In this document: piece after piece, positions 55,048 through 64,000 of the stretch
How positions within the stretch are numbered: the first letter of the stretch is position 1
How the letters are laid out: each line of letters starts with the position of its first letter
Assembly: GCF_000730385.1 (NCBI RefSeq)
Contig: NZ_CP008849.1
Coordinates: 1,116,001 to 1,180,000, forward strand
Direction: 5' to 3'
DNA from: Alteromonas australica
GTDB lineage: Bacteria; Pseudomonadota; Gammaproteobacteria; Enterobacterales; Alteromonadaceae
Length of the DNA stretch: 64,000 nt
The notes under the pieces: model-generated
The model's database searches: none
The model's input: only the letters and a program-made list of their open reading frames with translations
Told to the model about the DNA's origin: nothing
Translations under genes and position numbers: made by a program

Positions 55048-56502
55048 ATGAAGGATATTCTGCTGGTTAGCGATAACCAGGAACTAATTCATAGTTTAGA
55101 AACCATAGTGACGTTTCTAGGTGAGTCGTGTCAGTCGCGAGGCTTTCATGAATGCGAAGATTATTTGCAAGACAGTGGCGCAGATGCTGTCTTGATTGAT
55201 TACACATTGCCATCTGCGGTAAAAGCGCTTATTGCGCGCTTCCCACATATTCCTTTTGTTGTGCTTCAAAAACAAAATGGCGAGACAACTGCTGAGTGTA
55301 ATTTGGTAAGTGTAGTGACGCTTCCGCTTACCTATCCTGTCTTGACGCAAGCCATTCATCGTTGCCAAGAATATTCACGCCGAAAGCCGGGGAATACACG
55401 GTCGGGTGGAGCAAAAACTCGCTTATTTCGAAGCCTCGTGGGTCAAAGCGATCAGATACAAATTGTTCGACGGTTAGTCGAGCAAGTAGCGCCCACTGAA
55501 GCCACTGTTTTGATCCTCGGGGAATCGGGGACCGGTAAAGAGGTCGTGGCGCGTAACGTTCACTTTTTGTCTGAACGAAAAGATGGGCCATTCATTCCTG
55601 TAAATTGTGGCGCAATTCCAGGCGAATTGCTGGAAAGCGAACTTTTCGGTCATGAAAAAGGCGCGTTTACTGGCGCCATCAGTGCTCGAAAGGGCCGCTT
55701 TGAGCTTGCGGAAAATGGCACGCTGTTTCTTGATGAGATTGGCGATATGCCGCTGCAAATGCAGGTAAAGTTACTTCGGGTGCTTCAAGAAAGAATGTTC
55801 GAGCGAGTGGGTGGCAGCAAACCCTTAAAGTGTAATGTTCGTATTATCGCCGCCACCCACCGAAACTTAGAAACCATGATAAAGGAAGATAAGTTTCGAG
55901 AAGACTTGTATTACAGGCTGAACGTCTTTCCCATAGACAGTCCTGCACTGCGTCAACGAAAAGACGATATCCCGCTACTCCTGCAAGAACTTAATAGTCG
56001 CATTCAAGGCGACGGTGTCGAAGGCGTACACTTTACAGAACGAGCGATTGCATCCCTGATGGAACACGATTGGGCCGGGAACGTTAGAGAGCTTTCAAAC
56101 CTGGTGGAGCGCCTCAGTATTCTTTATCCCTCTCAAGTGGTTGATGTGGCAGATTTACCCGATAAATATCAATACGGCGATGTTCAAGCTTACGAACCTG
56201 ATTACCCAGAAGAATTGCTTGAAAGAGACGCATTCAATGCATTATTTGCCGAGGCGGCCGCACAGGAAGTAGAAGAAGACCTTGATGAAGATGACAGTGG
56301 CTTATTGATGCGCTCTTCACTGCCCGAAGAGGGGGTGAATTTGAAAGAGTATTTATCTGAGTTAGAAATTAACTTAATTCGACAAGCATTGGAGCAACAA
56401 GATTGGGTTGTTGCCAGGGCGGCTGACAAGTTGGGTATGCGAAGAACCACCTTGGTTGAAAAGATGCGAAAGTACGATATTCAACGTGTGGAGGAAGTCT
56501 AA
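55048..56502 (+). CDS. flrA: FlrA (FleQ-type) master flagellar regulator
   Basis: Sigma54-dependent activator at the top of the polar flagellar cascade. 484 residues: a divergent receiver-like N-terminal domain (about 1-115, Asp51 at the usual acceptor place but a reduced acidic pocket), AAA+ domain with Walker A GESGTGKE (158-165), sigma54-contact loop GAFTGA (205-210) and Walker B GTLFLDE (224-230), and a C-terminal Fis-type helix-turn-helix. FleQ relatives bind c-di-GMP, which would link it with lapD/lapG (inference). Confidence 0.94.
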   Translation: MKDILLVSDNQELIHSLETIVTFLGESCQSRGFHECEDYLQDSGADAVLIDYTLPSAVKALIARFPHIPFVVLQKQNGETTAECNLVSVVTLPLTYPVLTQAIHRCQEYSRRKPGNTRSGGAKTRLFRSLVGQSDQIQIVRRLVEQVAPTEATVLILGESGTGKEVVARNVHFLSERKDGPFIPVNCGAIPGELLESELFGHEKGAFTGAISARKGRFELAENGTLFLDEIGDMPLQMQVKLLRVLQERMFERVGGSKPLKCNVRIIAATHRNLETMIKEDKFREDLYYRLNVFPIDSPALRQRKDDIPLLLQELNSRIQGDGVEGVHFTERAIASLMEHDWAGNVRELSNLVERLSILYPSQVVDVADLPDKYQYGDVQAYEPDYPEELLERDAFNALFAEAAAQEVEEDLDEDDSGLLMRSSLPEEGVNLKEYLSELEINLIRQALEQQDWVVARAADKLGMRRTTLVEKMRKYDIQRVEEV

Positions 56503-56572
56503 CGTCAGGGAATTGACGTGATAAAATCAGAATAAATCAAGCTAACGTGTTGATATTTAAGGTTATAAATAT

Positions 56573-56588
56573 TGGCACGTGTCCTGCT
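56573..56588 (+). promoter_or_regulatory. sigma54 promoter for flrBC
   Basis: TGGCACGTGTCCTGCT: exact GG-N10-GC spacing and a full TGGCACG upstream element, 45 bases before flrB. It fits FlrA control of flrBC. Confidence 0.9.
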
Positions 56589-56633
56589 AAGTAAAGTCAT
56601 AGAGTAAAACGTCTGCTATTTGACGAGGGCGAT

Positions 56634-57794
56634 ATGACTTACGACAGCAATATATCTACAACAGACTCATTTTTATCTTCATATGATCTAGCCCCCGTGG
56701 GCGGTACTCTTGAAGAAAGTTTTAATTCCGCCCCTGTTTCTGTGGTAAGCGCTGATGAGGTGGCATCGCTTCGTCGCCAAGCAAGTCAACTAGAACATTT
56801 ACTAAAGGTTATGCCTGCTGGTGTTATTGTGCTTGATGGTAAAGGCGTAGTGAAGCAAGCCAATGATCAAGCAAAGGCATTACTGGGCGAGCCTCTCGAA
56901 GAGCAGGTTTGGCGAAATATTATCGCACGTTCATTTAAACCGAGAGCGGACGATGGCCACGAGGTATCCTTGGTGGATGGGCGTCGTGTGAAGCTGTCTA
57001 TTACGCCATTGGAGAAAGAGCCGGGCCAGCTTATTGTGATAACGGACTTAACGGAAACCCGTGAGCTCCAAGCACGAGTGAGTCATATGCAGCGTTTGTC
57101 TTCACTTGGCAAAATGGTGGCCTCACTCGCACATCAGATAAGAACGCCGCTATCTGCAGCTATGCTTTATGCCTCTAACTTAACGCGTAAAAATTTACCA
57201 GAAAATGCCGGCGAACAATTTGCTCATAAACTGACAGACCGTTTAAAAGAGCTAGAAAGTCAGGTCAACGATATGTTGCTATTCGCGAAGTCGGGTGAAG
57301 AGCAAGTGGTTGCGTCTATTTCATCACAAGAACTTGAAGAGGCTATTTTGCCTACGTCGCAAACCATGGCCAGTCAGGCGGCTCAATCAATATCGGTAGA
57401 GGGGTTTAACGCTAACGTATCGGTTACCGGAAACCTTACGGCCTTGCAGGGCGCCATATTGAACCTGGTACATAATGCAAGTCAGGTGACGCCTAAAGGC
57501 CAAGCTATCTGTGTTAAAGCGCACGTTGTCAGCAACAAACTTGCTATTTCCGTTTGTGACCAGGGCCCTGGCGTTCCAGCACACTTGCAAAACAAAATTT
57601 TTGAACCCTTCTATACCACGAAAACCCATGGTACAGGTTTAGGGCTTGCCGTTGTGAAATCAGTAGTGAATGCGCATAACGGTCAACTCACGGTGTCAAA
57701 TCTTGCCCATGGTGGCGCGTGTTTCACCATAGCAATCCCTTGTTCAGCCTCACAGGCGGTTCATTCTTCTGAGCACAAAACTAAGGTCGCATAA
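56634..57794 (+). CDS. flrB: FlrB (FleS-type) sensor histidine kinase
   Basis: Cytoplasmic histidine kinase that phosphorylates FlrC when the early export apparatus is ready. 386 residues without membrane segments. PAS-like domain at about 55-145 (MPAGVIVLDGKGVVKQAN), phospho-acceptor His167 in VASLAHQIRTPLSAAM, and an ATPase domain (LVHNASQVTP, CDQGPGVPAH, GTGLGLAVVKSVV). It is 18 bases before flrC. Confidence 0.93.
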   Translation: MTYDSNISTTDSFLSSYDLAPVGGTLEESFNSAPVSVVSADEVASLRRQASQLEHLLKVMPAGVIVLDGKGVVKQANDQAKALLGEPLEEQVWRNIIARSFKPRADDGHEVSLVDGRRVKLSITPLEKEPGQLIVITDLTETRELQARVSHMQRLSSLGKMVASLAHQIRTPLSAAMLYASNLTRKNLPENAGEQFAHKLTDRLKELESQVNDMLLFAKSGEEQVVASISSQELEEAILPTSQTMASQAAQSISVEGFNANVSVTGNLTALQGAILNLVHNASQVTPKGQAICVKAHVVSNKLAISVCDQGPGVPAHLQNKIFEPFYTTKTHGTGLGLAVVKSVVNAHNGQLTVSNLAHGGACFTIAIPCSASQAVHSSEHKTKVA

Positions 57795-57812
57795 AGGCAG
57801 GAGTACTTTCTT

Positions 57813-59150
57813 ATGGCTAAAACAACCATTCTTATCGTGGAAGACGATGCAGGCTTACGTGAAGCCTTATACGATACCTTGTTACTCGGCGATTATGATG
57901 TCGTTGATGCCGACTGCGCAGAATCGGCGTTGATGGTGCTCTCTGGGAGAAAAATAGACTTAGTGGTGAGCGATATTCAAATGGGCGAAATGAGCGGCCT
58001 CGCTTTGCTTAAAAGCATTAAAGCGAAATACCCGCAAATGCCAGTGTTACTCATGACAGCGTTTGCCACAATCAATGATGCGGTTCAAGCCATGCGAGAT
58101 GGCGCGACAGATTACTTATCTAAGCCGTTCGCGCCGGAAGTGTTACTCAATTTAGTTGGGCGATATGCGCCAGCACAAAAAATTGAGTCACGCACGCCCA
58201 TCGTGGCAGACCCTTCCAGTTTGCAACTACTCGCCTTATCGCGAAAAGTCGCGAAGTCTGACGCTACTGTGATGGTCATGGGGCCGAGTGGTTCGGGTAA
58301 AGAGGTGCTCTCACGCTATATTCATGACCAGTCACAGCGTGCTGATGCGCCTTTTGTGGCCATTAATTGCGCCGCTATTCCTGAAAATATGTTGGAAGCC
58401 ACTTTGTTTGGCTATGAGAAAGGCGCGTTTACCGGCGCGGTTCAAGCCTGTCCTGGTAAATTCGAACAAGCGCAAAGCGGGACTTTATTGTTAGACGAGA
58501 TTACAGAAATGGATTTGGCGTTGCAGGCAAAGTTGCTTCGTGTGTTGCAAGAAAGGGAAGTGGAACGCTTGGGCGGCAGAAAAAACATCAAGCTCGATGT
58601 ACGGGTTATTGCTACTAGCAACCGAGACTTACGCAAAGCCGTTGAACGAGGGGAGTTTAGAGAAGATTTATATTATCGTCTTAATGTATTTCCTATTACA
58701 TGGCGTCCCTTGTCTGAGCGTCCCGGTGATATTGTCCCCTTAGCCGAACATCTTATTTCGCGACATGCGGCAAATCAGAATTTGGGTACAGTAAAATTAA
58801 GTGCCGCGGCGAGAAACAAACTGTCTCAATATACGTGGCCGGGCAACGTTCGCGAATTAGAAAACGTAGTGCAAAGGGCGCTAATTCTTTGTGAAGGGGG
58901 CCTTGTTGATTCAGGCGACTTGATGATAGATATGGCGGTGCACAGCGAAATGGAAATGCAGGTTGAACCTGATGACAATAGCAAACTGGGTTCTGAACTT
59001 CGCCAGCAAGAACATCAAATTATTTTAGATACGTTAGCGCTGTGCAATGGCAAGCGTAAAGATGTGGCCGAGAAGTTGGGGATTAGCCCTAGAACCTTGC
59101 GTTACAAGCTCGCTAGAATGCGCGAAGATGGTATTGAAGTGCCTGCATAG
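57813..59150 (+). CDS. flrC: FlrC (FleR-type) sigma54 response regulator
   Basis: Activates the class III genes: the flgBCDE, flgF and fliE promoters listed here are likely targets. 445 residues: receiver with acceptor Asp54 in LVVSDIQMGEMSG, AAA+ domain with Walker A GPSGSGKE (157-164) and GAFTGA (204-209), and a Fis-type helix-turn-helix (DVAEKLGISPRTLRYKLARM). All active-site features are intact. Confidence 0.94.
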   Translation: MAKTTILIVEDDAGLREALYDTLLLGDYDVVDADCAESALMVLSGRKIDLVVSDIQMGEMSGLALLKSIKAKYPQMPVLLMTAFATINDAVQAMRDGATDYLSKPFAPEVLLNLVGRYAPAQKIESRTPIVADPSSLQLLALSRKVAKSDATVMVMGPSGSGKEVLSRYIHDQSQRADAPFVAINCAAIPENMLEATLFGYEKGAFTGAVQACPGKFEQAQSGTLLLDEITEMDLALQAKLLRVLQEREVERLGGRKNIKLDVRVIATSNRDLRKAVERGEFREDLYYRLNVFPITWRPLSERPGDIVPLAEHLISRHAANQNLGTVKLSAAARNKLSQYTWPGNVRELENVVQRALILCEGGLVDSGDLMIDMAVHSEMEMQVEPDDNSKLGSELRQQEHQIILDTLALCNGKRKDVAEKLGISPRTLRYKLARMREDGIEVPA

Positions 59151-59168
59151 TTAACTTCAGATATAAAA

Positions 59169-59190
59169 AGTTGTTTGTCAACAAGCAACT
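59169..59190. repeat. Hairpin after flrC
   Basis: AGTTGTTTGT and ACAAGCAACT pair with one G-T pair and a two-base loop. There is no T-run, so it is not an obvious terminator. Confidence 0.5.
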
Positions 59191-59212
59191 GCTTAAATGT
59201 ACGACGACTGAG

Positions 59213-59243
59213 GTCTCGTTAGGTATTAGCCGCCTAGCGAGAC
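59213..59243 (+). terminator. Probable terminator after flrC
   Basis: GTCTCGTTAGG pairs with CCTAGCGAGAC with one wobble, forming an 11-base stem. The following TTATTC is only weakly T-rich. Confidence 0.5.
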
Positions 59244-59383
59244 TTATTCATTTCCAATCTGGCTGAGCACGACAAGCGCCACCATGAATGCGCGCTGTTG
59301 TGAAATTGGCTTCACCCTGTCATAAAATTGGCTTTCCTCTAAATTTTATATTCAATTATCTGATTTTAAATGATTTTTAAAGT

Positions 59384-59399
59384 TGGCTTGTTGATTGCA
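59384..59399 (+). promoter_or_regulatory. sigma54 promoter for the fliE operon
   Basis: TGGCTTGTTGATTGCA: exact GG-N10-GC spacing and TTGCA at -12. The TGGC is followed by TT rather than AC. It is 71 bases before fliE. Confidence 0.8.
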
Positions 59400-59425
59400 T
59401 TTGTACTGGGCAACAGCAACATTTC

Positions 59426-59445
59426 GCCGCATAGCGGCAATTTTT
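59426..59445 (+). promoter_or_regulatory. Terminator-like hairpin in the fliE leader
   Basis: GCCGC, loop ATA, GCGGC, then AATTTTT. It lies downstream of the sigma54 start and upstream of the fliE ribosome site, where an intrinsic terminator would act as an attenuator. Confidence 0.45.
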
Positions 59446-59469
59446 CGACGAAATCGTGTAGGAGTGGTT

Positions 59470-59799
59470 ATGGACGTCAAAGCCAACAGTTTGTATCAAG
59501 AAATGCAAAATATGATTGGGCAGTCTCGTCTTCAGGTTAATGAGCCCCAAACATTACCAGACATTAATCCCACAAAAGATGATTTTTCTAACATGCTTAA
59601 GCAAGCGGTAGATGGTGTAAATGGTATGCAGTTAGAATCGAAAAATGCGCAACAACGGTTCGAAATGGGCGACAACTCATTAAGTTTAGCTGAAGTTATG
59701 CTCACCAAAGAGAAAGCGGGTATTGCGTTTGAGGCAACCGTGCAAGTGAGAAATAAAGTGCTTGAAGCGTACAAGCAAATCATGAACATGCCAGTGTAG
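59470..59799 (+). CDS. fliE: FliE MS-ring/rod junction protein
   Basis: Joins the MS ring to the rod. Starting at the ATG at 59470 (GTAGGAGTGG ribosome site) gives 109 residues, the normal length. Conserved parts are DDFSNMLKQAVDGVNGMQLE and SLAEVMLTKEKAGIAFEATV. It begins the fliEFGHI operon. Confidence 0.95.
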   Translation: MDVKANSLYQEMQNMIGQSRLQVNEPQTLPDINPTKDDFSNMLKQAVDGVNGMQLESKNAQQRFEMGDNSLSLAEVMLTKEKAGIAFEATVQVRNKVLEAYKQIMNMPV

Positions 59800-59811
59800 T
59801 TGGAGTAGATC

Positions 59812-61506
59812 ATGGCTGAGGCAACAGGCACAAATTTAACCGTACCCGATCAAAGCACGGCAGGCGATGTGGAACCAGAAAATAAATCTGGATTCATGGA
59901 TACCTTAGGCAACACAGACATGATGCGACAAATGGCACTTGTGGTAGTGCTTGTTATCTGTGTGGCCATTGCGGTGTTTATTTTAATTTGGGCACAAGAA
60001 CCTGATTTTCGTCCTCTAGCCAAAATGGAGACCCAAGAGCTCATCGAAACGCTAGATTACATGGATGCCAACCAAATAGAGTACCGCTTAGAAGGAAACA
60101 CGGTTTATGTAAGAAGCGATGAGTTTCAAAATATCCGTTTAGGTATGACGCGCCAAGGCTTAACCAATAGCAGCGATAGCGGAACCGACATTATCATGCA
60201 AGACATGGGGTTCGGTGTCAGTCAGCGGGTGGAAATGGAAAGATTAAAACACGCCCGTGAACAGCAAATTGCATCCACTATTGAAGATATGACAAGTATT
60301 CAAAAAGCCCGGGTACTTCTGGCTATGCCGAAAGAAAACGTTTTTGCGAGACGTGAAAAAAAGGCCTCAGCTACGGTAGTATTAACCGCAAAACGCGGGT
60401 CGGTTATAGCAGGTGAAGAAGTTGATGCTGTGATTGATATCGTGGCATCTGCTGTGCAGAATATGGAACCATCAAAAGTAACGGTCACCGACAGCAACGG
60501 CCGCTTACTCAACTCAGGCTCGCAAGATTCATTAAGTGCTAGAGCCCGTAAAGAATACGAAATAGAGCGTCAACGGGAACAAGAATACCTGGAAAAAATA
60601 GATGCTATTTTGATCCCCGTACTTGGCATTGGTAACTATACGGCTCAGGCAGACGTGAGCATGGACTTTACTGCCATGGAGCAAACCCAGCGCAGTTATA
60701 ACCCTGACTTACCCGCCGTGCGTAGTGAAATGATTGTTGAGGAAAACAGTGTGGGCGGCGGCGTTGGCGGCATTCCTGGCGCGCTTTCCAATCAACCTCC
60801 TCTTGATTCTAATATTCCAGAGCAAGCCGGAGCTGGCAACCAACCAACCTTGCCAGGCAGAACGGCGAAAGAGTCTACCCGCAACTATGAATTAGATACC
60901 ACCATTAGCCACACGAAAAAGCAAAGTGGCGTTATTCGACGTTTAAGTGTGTCGGTGGCTGTAGATTATACACAGCTGACTGGCGAAGACGGCAGTACAA
61001 CCAGTGAGCCCAGAAAACAAGAAGAGCTACTCAATATTCGCCGTTTGTTGCAAGGTGGTATTGGCTTTGACGTTACCCGAGGCGACTCTCTTGAAGTAGT
61101 CAGTGTCCCGTTCACACGAATGGACAGCGGCGTTATGGAAGAGGTTCCACTATGGGAACAGCCCGGATTTTTGCCTATACTTAAGCTGGTGGTGGGTGGC
61201 CTCGTCATTATCGTGCTCATCATCTTTGTTATTCGACCCATGCTGCGTCGTTTGATTAACCCTGATGACACCAAAGAGGCAGAAGATTTTGATGCAGATG
61301 AAGGTCTAGACCTTGGTGATGAAACCATCAGCATGCTGTCTTCCGATTTCGACGAAGGTCAAGTGGGCTTCGCTGCCGACGGGTCTTTGATGCTGCCAGA
61401 TTTACATAAAGATGAAGACGTATTAAAAGCGGTGCGTGCACTCGTGGCCAATGAACCAGAATTGTCAGCCCAAGTCGTTAAAGGCTGGCTGATGCAAGAT
61501 GAGTAA
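59812..61506 (+). CDS. fliF: FliF MS-ring protein
   Basis: Forms the membrane-embedded MS ring. 564 residues with two membrane segments, at about 40-60 (MALVVVLVICVAIAVFIL) and about 455-475 (ILKLVVGGLVIIVLIIFVI). Ring-building domains lie between (MGFGVSQRVEMERLKHAREQ, ARVLLAMPKENVFAR), and a C-terminal acidic tail binds FliG. A Gly/Pro-rich insert (about 305-350) is in the usual variable place. Confidence 0.96.
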   Translation: MAEATGTNLTVPDQSTAGDVEPENKSGFMDTLGNTDMMRQMALVVVLVICVAIAVFILIWAQEPDFRPLAKMETQELIETLDYMDANQIEYRLEGNTVYVRSDEFQNIRLGMTRQGLTNSSDSGTDIIMQDMGFGVSQRVEMERLKHAREQQIASTIEDMTSIQKARVLLAMPKENVFARREKKASATVVLTAKRGSVIAGEEVDAVIDIVASAVQNMEPSKVTVTDSNGRLLNSGSQDSLSARARKEYEIERQREQEYLEKIDAILIPVLGIGNYTAQADVSMDFTAMEQTQRSYNPDLPAVRSEMIVEENSVGGGVGGIPGALSNQPPLDSNIPEQAGAGNQPTLPGRTAKESTRNYELDTTISHTKKQSGVIRRLSVSVAVDYTQLTGEDGSTTSEPRKQEELLNIRRLLQGGIGFDVTRGDSLEVVSVPFTRMDSGVMEEVPLWEQPGFLPILKLVVGGLVIIVLIIFVIRPMLRRLINPDDTKEAEDFDADEGLDLGDETISMLSSDFDEGQVGFAADGSLMLPDLHKDEDVLKAVRALVANEPELSAQVVKGWLMQDE

Positions 61507-61519
61507 GTGAGAGCGTATT

Positions 61520-62560
61520 ATGGCTGAAGAACTCGCCAATGTTGAAGAACAGTCTTACGATGTAAGTAAGTTAGAGGGCGTCGAGAAGGCTGCCATATTG
61601 CTACTGAGTCTTTCAGAAGAAGACGCCGCTCAAATATTAAAGCACCTTGAACCCAAACAGGTCCAGAAGCTGGGCTCAGAGATGGCCAAGGTCGATGATA
61701 TGACACAGACCAAAATTACGGCTGTGCATAAACACTTTATTGAAGAAATTCAAAACTACAGCACCATAGGCTTTCAAAGCCAAGACTTTGTGAAACGTGC
61801 CCTTACAGCGGCATTAGGTGAGGACAAAGCGGCTAATCTTATTGACCAAATTCTAATGGGCAGTGGGGCTAAAGGCTTGGATTCACTTAAATGGATGGAT
61901 TCTAAGCAAGTGGCTAGCATTATTCGTAATGAGCACCCGCAAATTCAAACCATTGTGTTGTCTTATCTTGAACCTGAACAAAGCGCCGAAATTTTGGCAC
62001 AGTTCCCAGAGAAAGTGCGTCTTGATTTATTAATGCGTATTGCCAACCTTGAAGAAGTTCAGCCAGCTGCACTGCAAGAATTGAACGAAATTATGGAGAA
62101 ACAGTTTGCAGGTCAAGCGGGTACGCAAGCGGCCAAAATGGGCGGCTTGAAGTCTGCAGCCAATATCATGAACTACCTCGATACGGCTATTGAGGGGCAG
62201 TTAATGGATGCGATCAGAGAGCAAGACGAAGAGATGAGTCAGCAAATTCAAGACCTCATGTTTGTCTTTGATAACCTGATTGATGTTGATGACAAAGGTA
62301 TTCAAGCTATCCTTCGAGAAGTTCAGCAAGATGCGCTACTTAAATCGATAAAAGGTGCTGATGAAGAGCTGAAGAATAAGATCATGAAAAATATGTCTAA
62401 ACGCGCGGCAGAAATGCTTAACGATGATCTTGAGGCCTTGGGGCCAGTGCGTATTTCTGAAGTGGAAACTGCACAAAAAGAAATTCTATCGGTGGCACGT
62501 AGACTGTCTGATTCTGGCGAAATTATGCTAGGTGGCGGCGGTGGTGAAGAATTCTTGTAA
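61520..62560 (+). CDS. fliG: FliG motor switch protein
   Basis: Rotor protein that meets the stator; sets torque and direction. 346 residues: N-terminal domain (GVEKAAILLLSLSEEDAAQI), middle domain (RNEHPQIQTIVLSYLEP) and C-terminal torque helix (DLMFVFDNLIDVDDKGIQAI). The tail GEIMLGGGGGEEFL is typical of gammaproteobacteria. It is 13 bases after fliF. Confidence 0.96.
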   Translation: MAEELANVEEQSYDVSKLEGVEKAAILLLSLSEEDAAQILKHLEPKQVQKLGSEMAKVDDMTQTKITAVHKHFIEEIQNYSTIGFQSQDFVKRALTAALGEDKAANLIDQILMGSGAKGLDSLKWMDSKQVASIIRNEHPQIQTIVLSYLEPEQSAEILAQFPEKVRLDLLMRIANLEEVQPAALQELNEIMEKQFAGQAGTQAAKMGGLKSAANIMNYLDTAIEGQLMDAIREQDEEMSQQIQDLMFVFDNLIDVDDKGIQAILREVQQDALLKSIKGADEELKNKIMKNMSKRAAEMLNDDLEALGPVRISEVETAQKEILSVARRLSDSGEIMLGGGGGEEFL

Positions 62561-62605
62561 TACTCCCCAGTTTACGCCAATGAAGCAAACAATTTAGGTA
62601 GTCAA

Positions 62606-63388
62606 ATGTCATCAAATAAAGGCTTTAGCGACGAGGAACTTCACGAAGCAAAGGCATGGGATTTGCCTTTTGTGGAGGATGCGCGACAGCAGCAAGACGA
62701 CGGAAAAACCAACGCCCTTAACTTTCGTTCCGATTGGAAGTACGAACCCCCGGAAGAGGAAGAAGAGATTCTCCCTCCTACCGCCGATGAGATTGAGGCT
62801 ATTCGCCAAGCCGCTTACGATGAAGGTTATGCAGAAGGCAAAGCCACAGGGTTTGAAGAAGGAAAGCAAGAAGGCCTTGAACAAGGCTTATCAGAAGGGC
62901 GTGAAACCGGTCACGCAGAAGGCCTTGAACAAGGCTTAGATGAGGGGCGTAGCCAAGCGCTAGCGCAAGCCGAGGTATGGCAACAGCTGGCTGAAAAGTT
63001 ACATCAACCTTTGTCACAAGCGAATGATGAAACCCGCGACCAATTGGTTAAACTTGCCGTTTCGCTCGCCCGAGCTGTGTTGAAGGTAGAGGTGAGTACA
63101 AATGAGCAAGTTATTCTTCAGGCGCTGTCTGAAGGCATGAAGGCCTTACCTATCAATCAAACACGCTATCAATTGCATATGCATCCTGACGATATTGAGC
63201 TTGTTAAAGTCCATTTTGGTGATGAAACCATTGAGGATAAGGGGTGGCAGTTTTTTGAAGCGCCAGCAATGGAGCGTGGAGGCTGTGATATTACCTCTGA
63301 ACATAATGCGGTTGATGTGTCTATCGAACGCCGCTGTCGTGATGTCATCGACAAATTCTTACTTAACCAAGGTTTATCTGATGACTAG
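62606..63388 (+). CDS. fliH: FliH export-ATPase regulator
   Basis: Binds and restrains the FliI ATPase and links it to the switch. 260 residues: acidic, disordered N terminus, a run of GxxxG-type repeats (about 72-112, EGLEQGLSEGRETG), then the conserved C-terminal domain. A 21-base segment is repeated exactly in the GxxxG region. The stop overlaps the fliI start by 8 bases. Confidence 0.92.
   Translation: MSSNKGFSDEELHEAKAWDLPFVEDARQQQDDGKTNALNFRSDWKYEPPEEEEEILPPTADEIEAIRQAAYDEGYAEGKATGFEEGKQEGLEQGLSEGRETGHAEGLEQGLDEGRSQALAQAEVWQQLAEKLHQPLSQANDETRDQLVKLAVSLARAVLKVEVSTNEQVILQALSEGMKALPINQTRYQLHMHPDDIELVKVHFGDETIEDKGWQFFEAPAMERGGCDITSEHNAVDVSIERRCRDVIDKFLLNQGLSDD
62870..62938 (+). repeat. Exact 21-base direct repeat inside fliH
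   Basis: GAAGGCCTTGAACAAGGCTT plus one base at 62870-62890 and 62918-62938, 48 bases apart and in the same frame. It implies a recent 48-base duplication in the GxxxG stretch. Confidence 0.85.
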
Positions 63389-64000
63389 CCCTTGGCATTC
63401 ACACTTTGAGTCACTCGCAAAACAAGTGACTTCTCCCCCCGTTGTGGCTGCAGGTAAACTCGTAAGAGGCATAGGCTTAACTCTGGAAGCCATTGGTTGC
63501 CAACTGCCCGTTGGAAGCCAATGTTTAGTTCAAACCGTTGAAGGTGAAATTGAAGCTGAAGTTGTTGGGTTTGGGGATGACATTACTTACCTGATGCCAA
63601 CAGAAGCCGTGCGTGGCATCGTGCCAGGTAGCCGTGTTATGCCGCTCAACAGGCAAAGCGGATTGCCGGTTGGAATGGAATTACTGGGGAGAGTGGTAGA
63701 CGGAAACGGGCAACCTTTAGATGGCTTAGGAGAAATTCAGGCTGAAACACGGGCGCCTACGACTCGAGCGCCGATGAATCCGTTGATTCGACGGCCTATT
63801 ACCCAGCCCATGGATGTGGGCGTGCGTGCCATCAATGCATTAAATACGGTGGGTGTTGGACAGCGAATGGGCTTGTTTGCAGGCAGTGGTGTGGGAAAAA
63901 GTGTGTTACTTGGCATGATGACCCGTGGTTGTGAAGCCGATGTGGTTGTGGTGGGTTTAGTCGGGGAACGGGGCCGTGAAGTTAAAGAGTTTATTCACGA
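63381..64000 (+). CDS. fliI: FliI flagellar export ATPase, 5' part
   Basis: Cytoplasmic ATPase of the flagellar type III export system. The start ATG at 63381 overlaps the fliH end. The first ~206 residues are present: the N-terminal domain (GRVVDGNGQPLDGLG) and Walker A AGSGVGKS (about residues 172-179), then LVGERGREVKEFI. The gene runs off the right edge. Confidence 0.95.
   Translation, partial: MTSPWHSHFESLAKQVTSPPVVAAGKLVRGIGLTLEAIGCQLPVGSQCLVQTVEGEIEAEVVGFGDDITYLMPTEAVRGIVPGSRVMPLNRQSGLPVGMELLGRVVDGNGQPLDGLGEIQAETRAPTTRAPMNPLIRRPITQPMDVGVRAINALNTVGVGQRMGLFAGSGVGKSVLLGMMTRGCEADVVVVGLVGERGREVKEFIH

Larger units (their letters stand above)
59151..59469 (+). other. Intergenic region between flrC and fliE
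   Basis: 319 bases without a gene. It holds a small hairpin (59169-59190), a stronger one (59213-59243), a sigma54 site (59384-59399) and a hairpin in the fliE leader (59426-59445). Confidence 0.6.

Overview
The window looks like the polar-flagellum chromosomal locus of a marine gammaproteobacterium of the Alteromonadales (Alteromonas-like). This rests on gene order and families, not on a database search. The signs are an H-ring pair (flgT and an LPP20/flgP lipoprotein), flgAMN opposite cheVR and flgBCDEFGHIJKL, tandem short flagellins followed by flaG-fliD-fliS-fliT, and the FlrA/FlrB/FlrC sigma54 cascade followed by fliEFGHI. Gene density is high, and no tRNA, rRNA, transposase or CRISPR was seen.

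Layout: (1) 1-1670, minus strand: lapG-lapD pair (c-di-GMP receptor and periplasmic protease that control release of a surface adhesin); lapD runs off the left edge. (2) 1826-5638: flgT, flgP, flgN, flgM, flgA. (3) 5846-18517: cheV-cheR, then flgBCDE and flgFGHIJKL, each block preceded by a good sigma54 (-24/-12) site. (4) 18550-26476: an unrecognised propeller-like protein on the minus strand, three tandem flagellin genes each with its own sigma28 promoter and structured leader, then flaG, fliD, fliS and a fliT-like gene. (5) 26584-53924: a ~27 kb flagellin-modification island. It opens with a complete pseudaminic-acid pathway (pseB, C, F, I, G, H). Next comes an acyl cassette of ACP, ketoreductase, AMP-ligase, LuxE-like and LuxC-like proteins, then a giant Maf (DUF115) flagellin glycosyltransferase and a membrane sulfatase-fold phospho-transferase. 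After these come a GT8, a GT2 and a sulfotransferase that all carry the same kind of C-terminal Rossmann-like domain, then a GT-D/DegT fusion lacking the PLP lysine. The island ends with another DegT protein, a methyltransferase, a second sulfotransferase, two tandem DegT aminotransferases and a WbqC-like protein. (6) 54100-64000: a fourth, divergent flagellin-like gene, flrA, flrB-flrC, and fliE, fliF, fliG, fliH, fliI (cut by the right edge).

How it fits together: FlrA with sigma54 should drive flrBC. FlrC with sigma54 should drive the hook and basal-body operons and fliE. FlgM holds FliA (sigma28) until the hook is complete, and sigma28 then drives the flagellins and flgMN. PseB-H would make CMP-pseudaminic acid, which the Maf protein would place on flagellin. 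The rest of the island would extend or decorate that glycan with acyl, amino-sugar, methyl, sulfate and perhaps phospho-ethanolamine groups. LapD/LapG and a FleQ-type FlrA are both c-di-GMP-linked families, so attachment and motility control sit side by side.

The least ordinary parts are the LuxC/LuxE acyl cassette, the shared C-terminal domain on three consecutive transferases, the K-to-Q DegT fusion, the duplicated-domain Maf protein, and the structured RNA and apparent flagellin leader relic between the flagellin genes.
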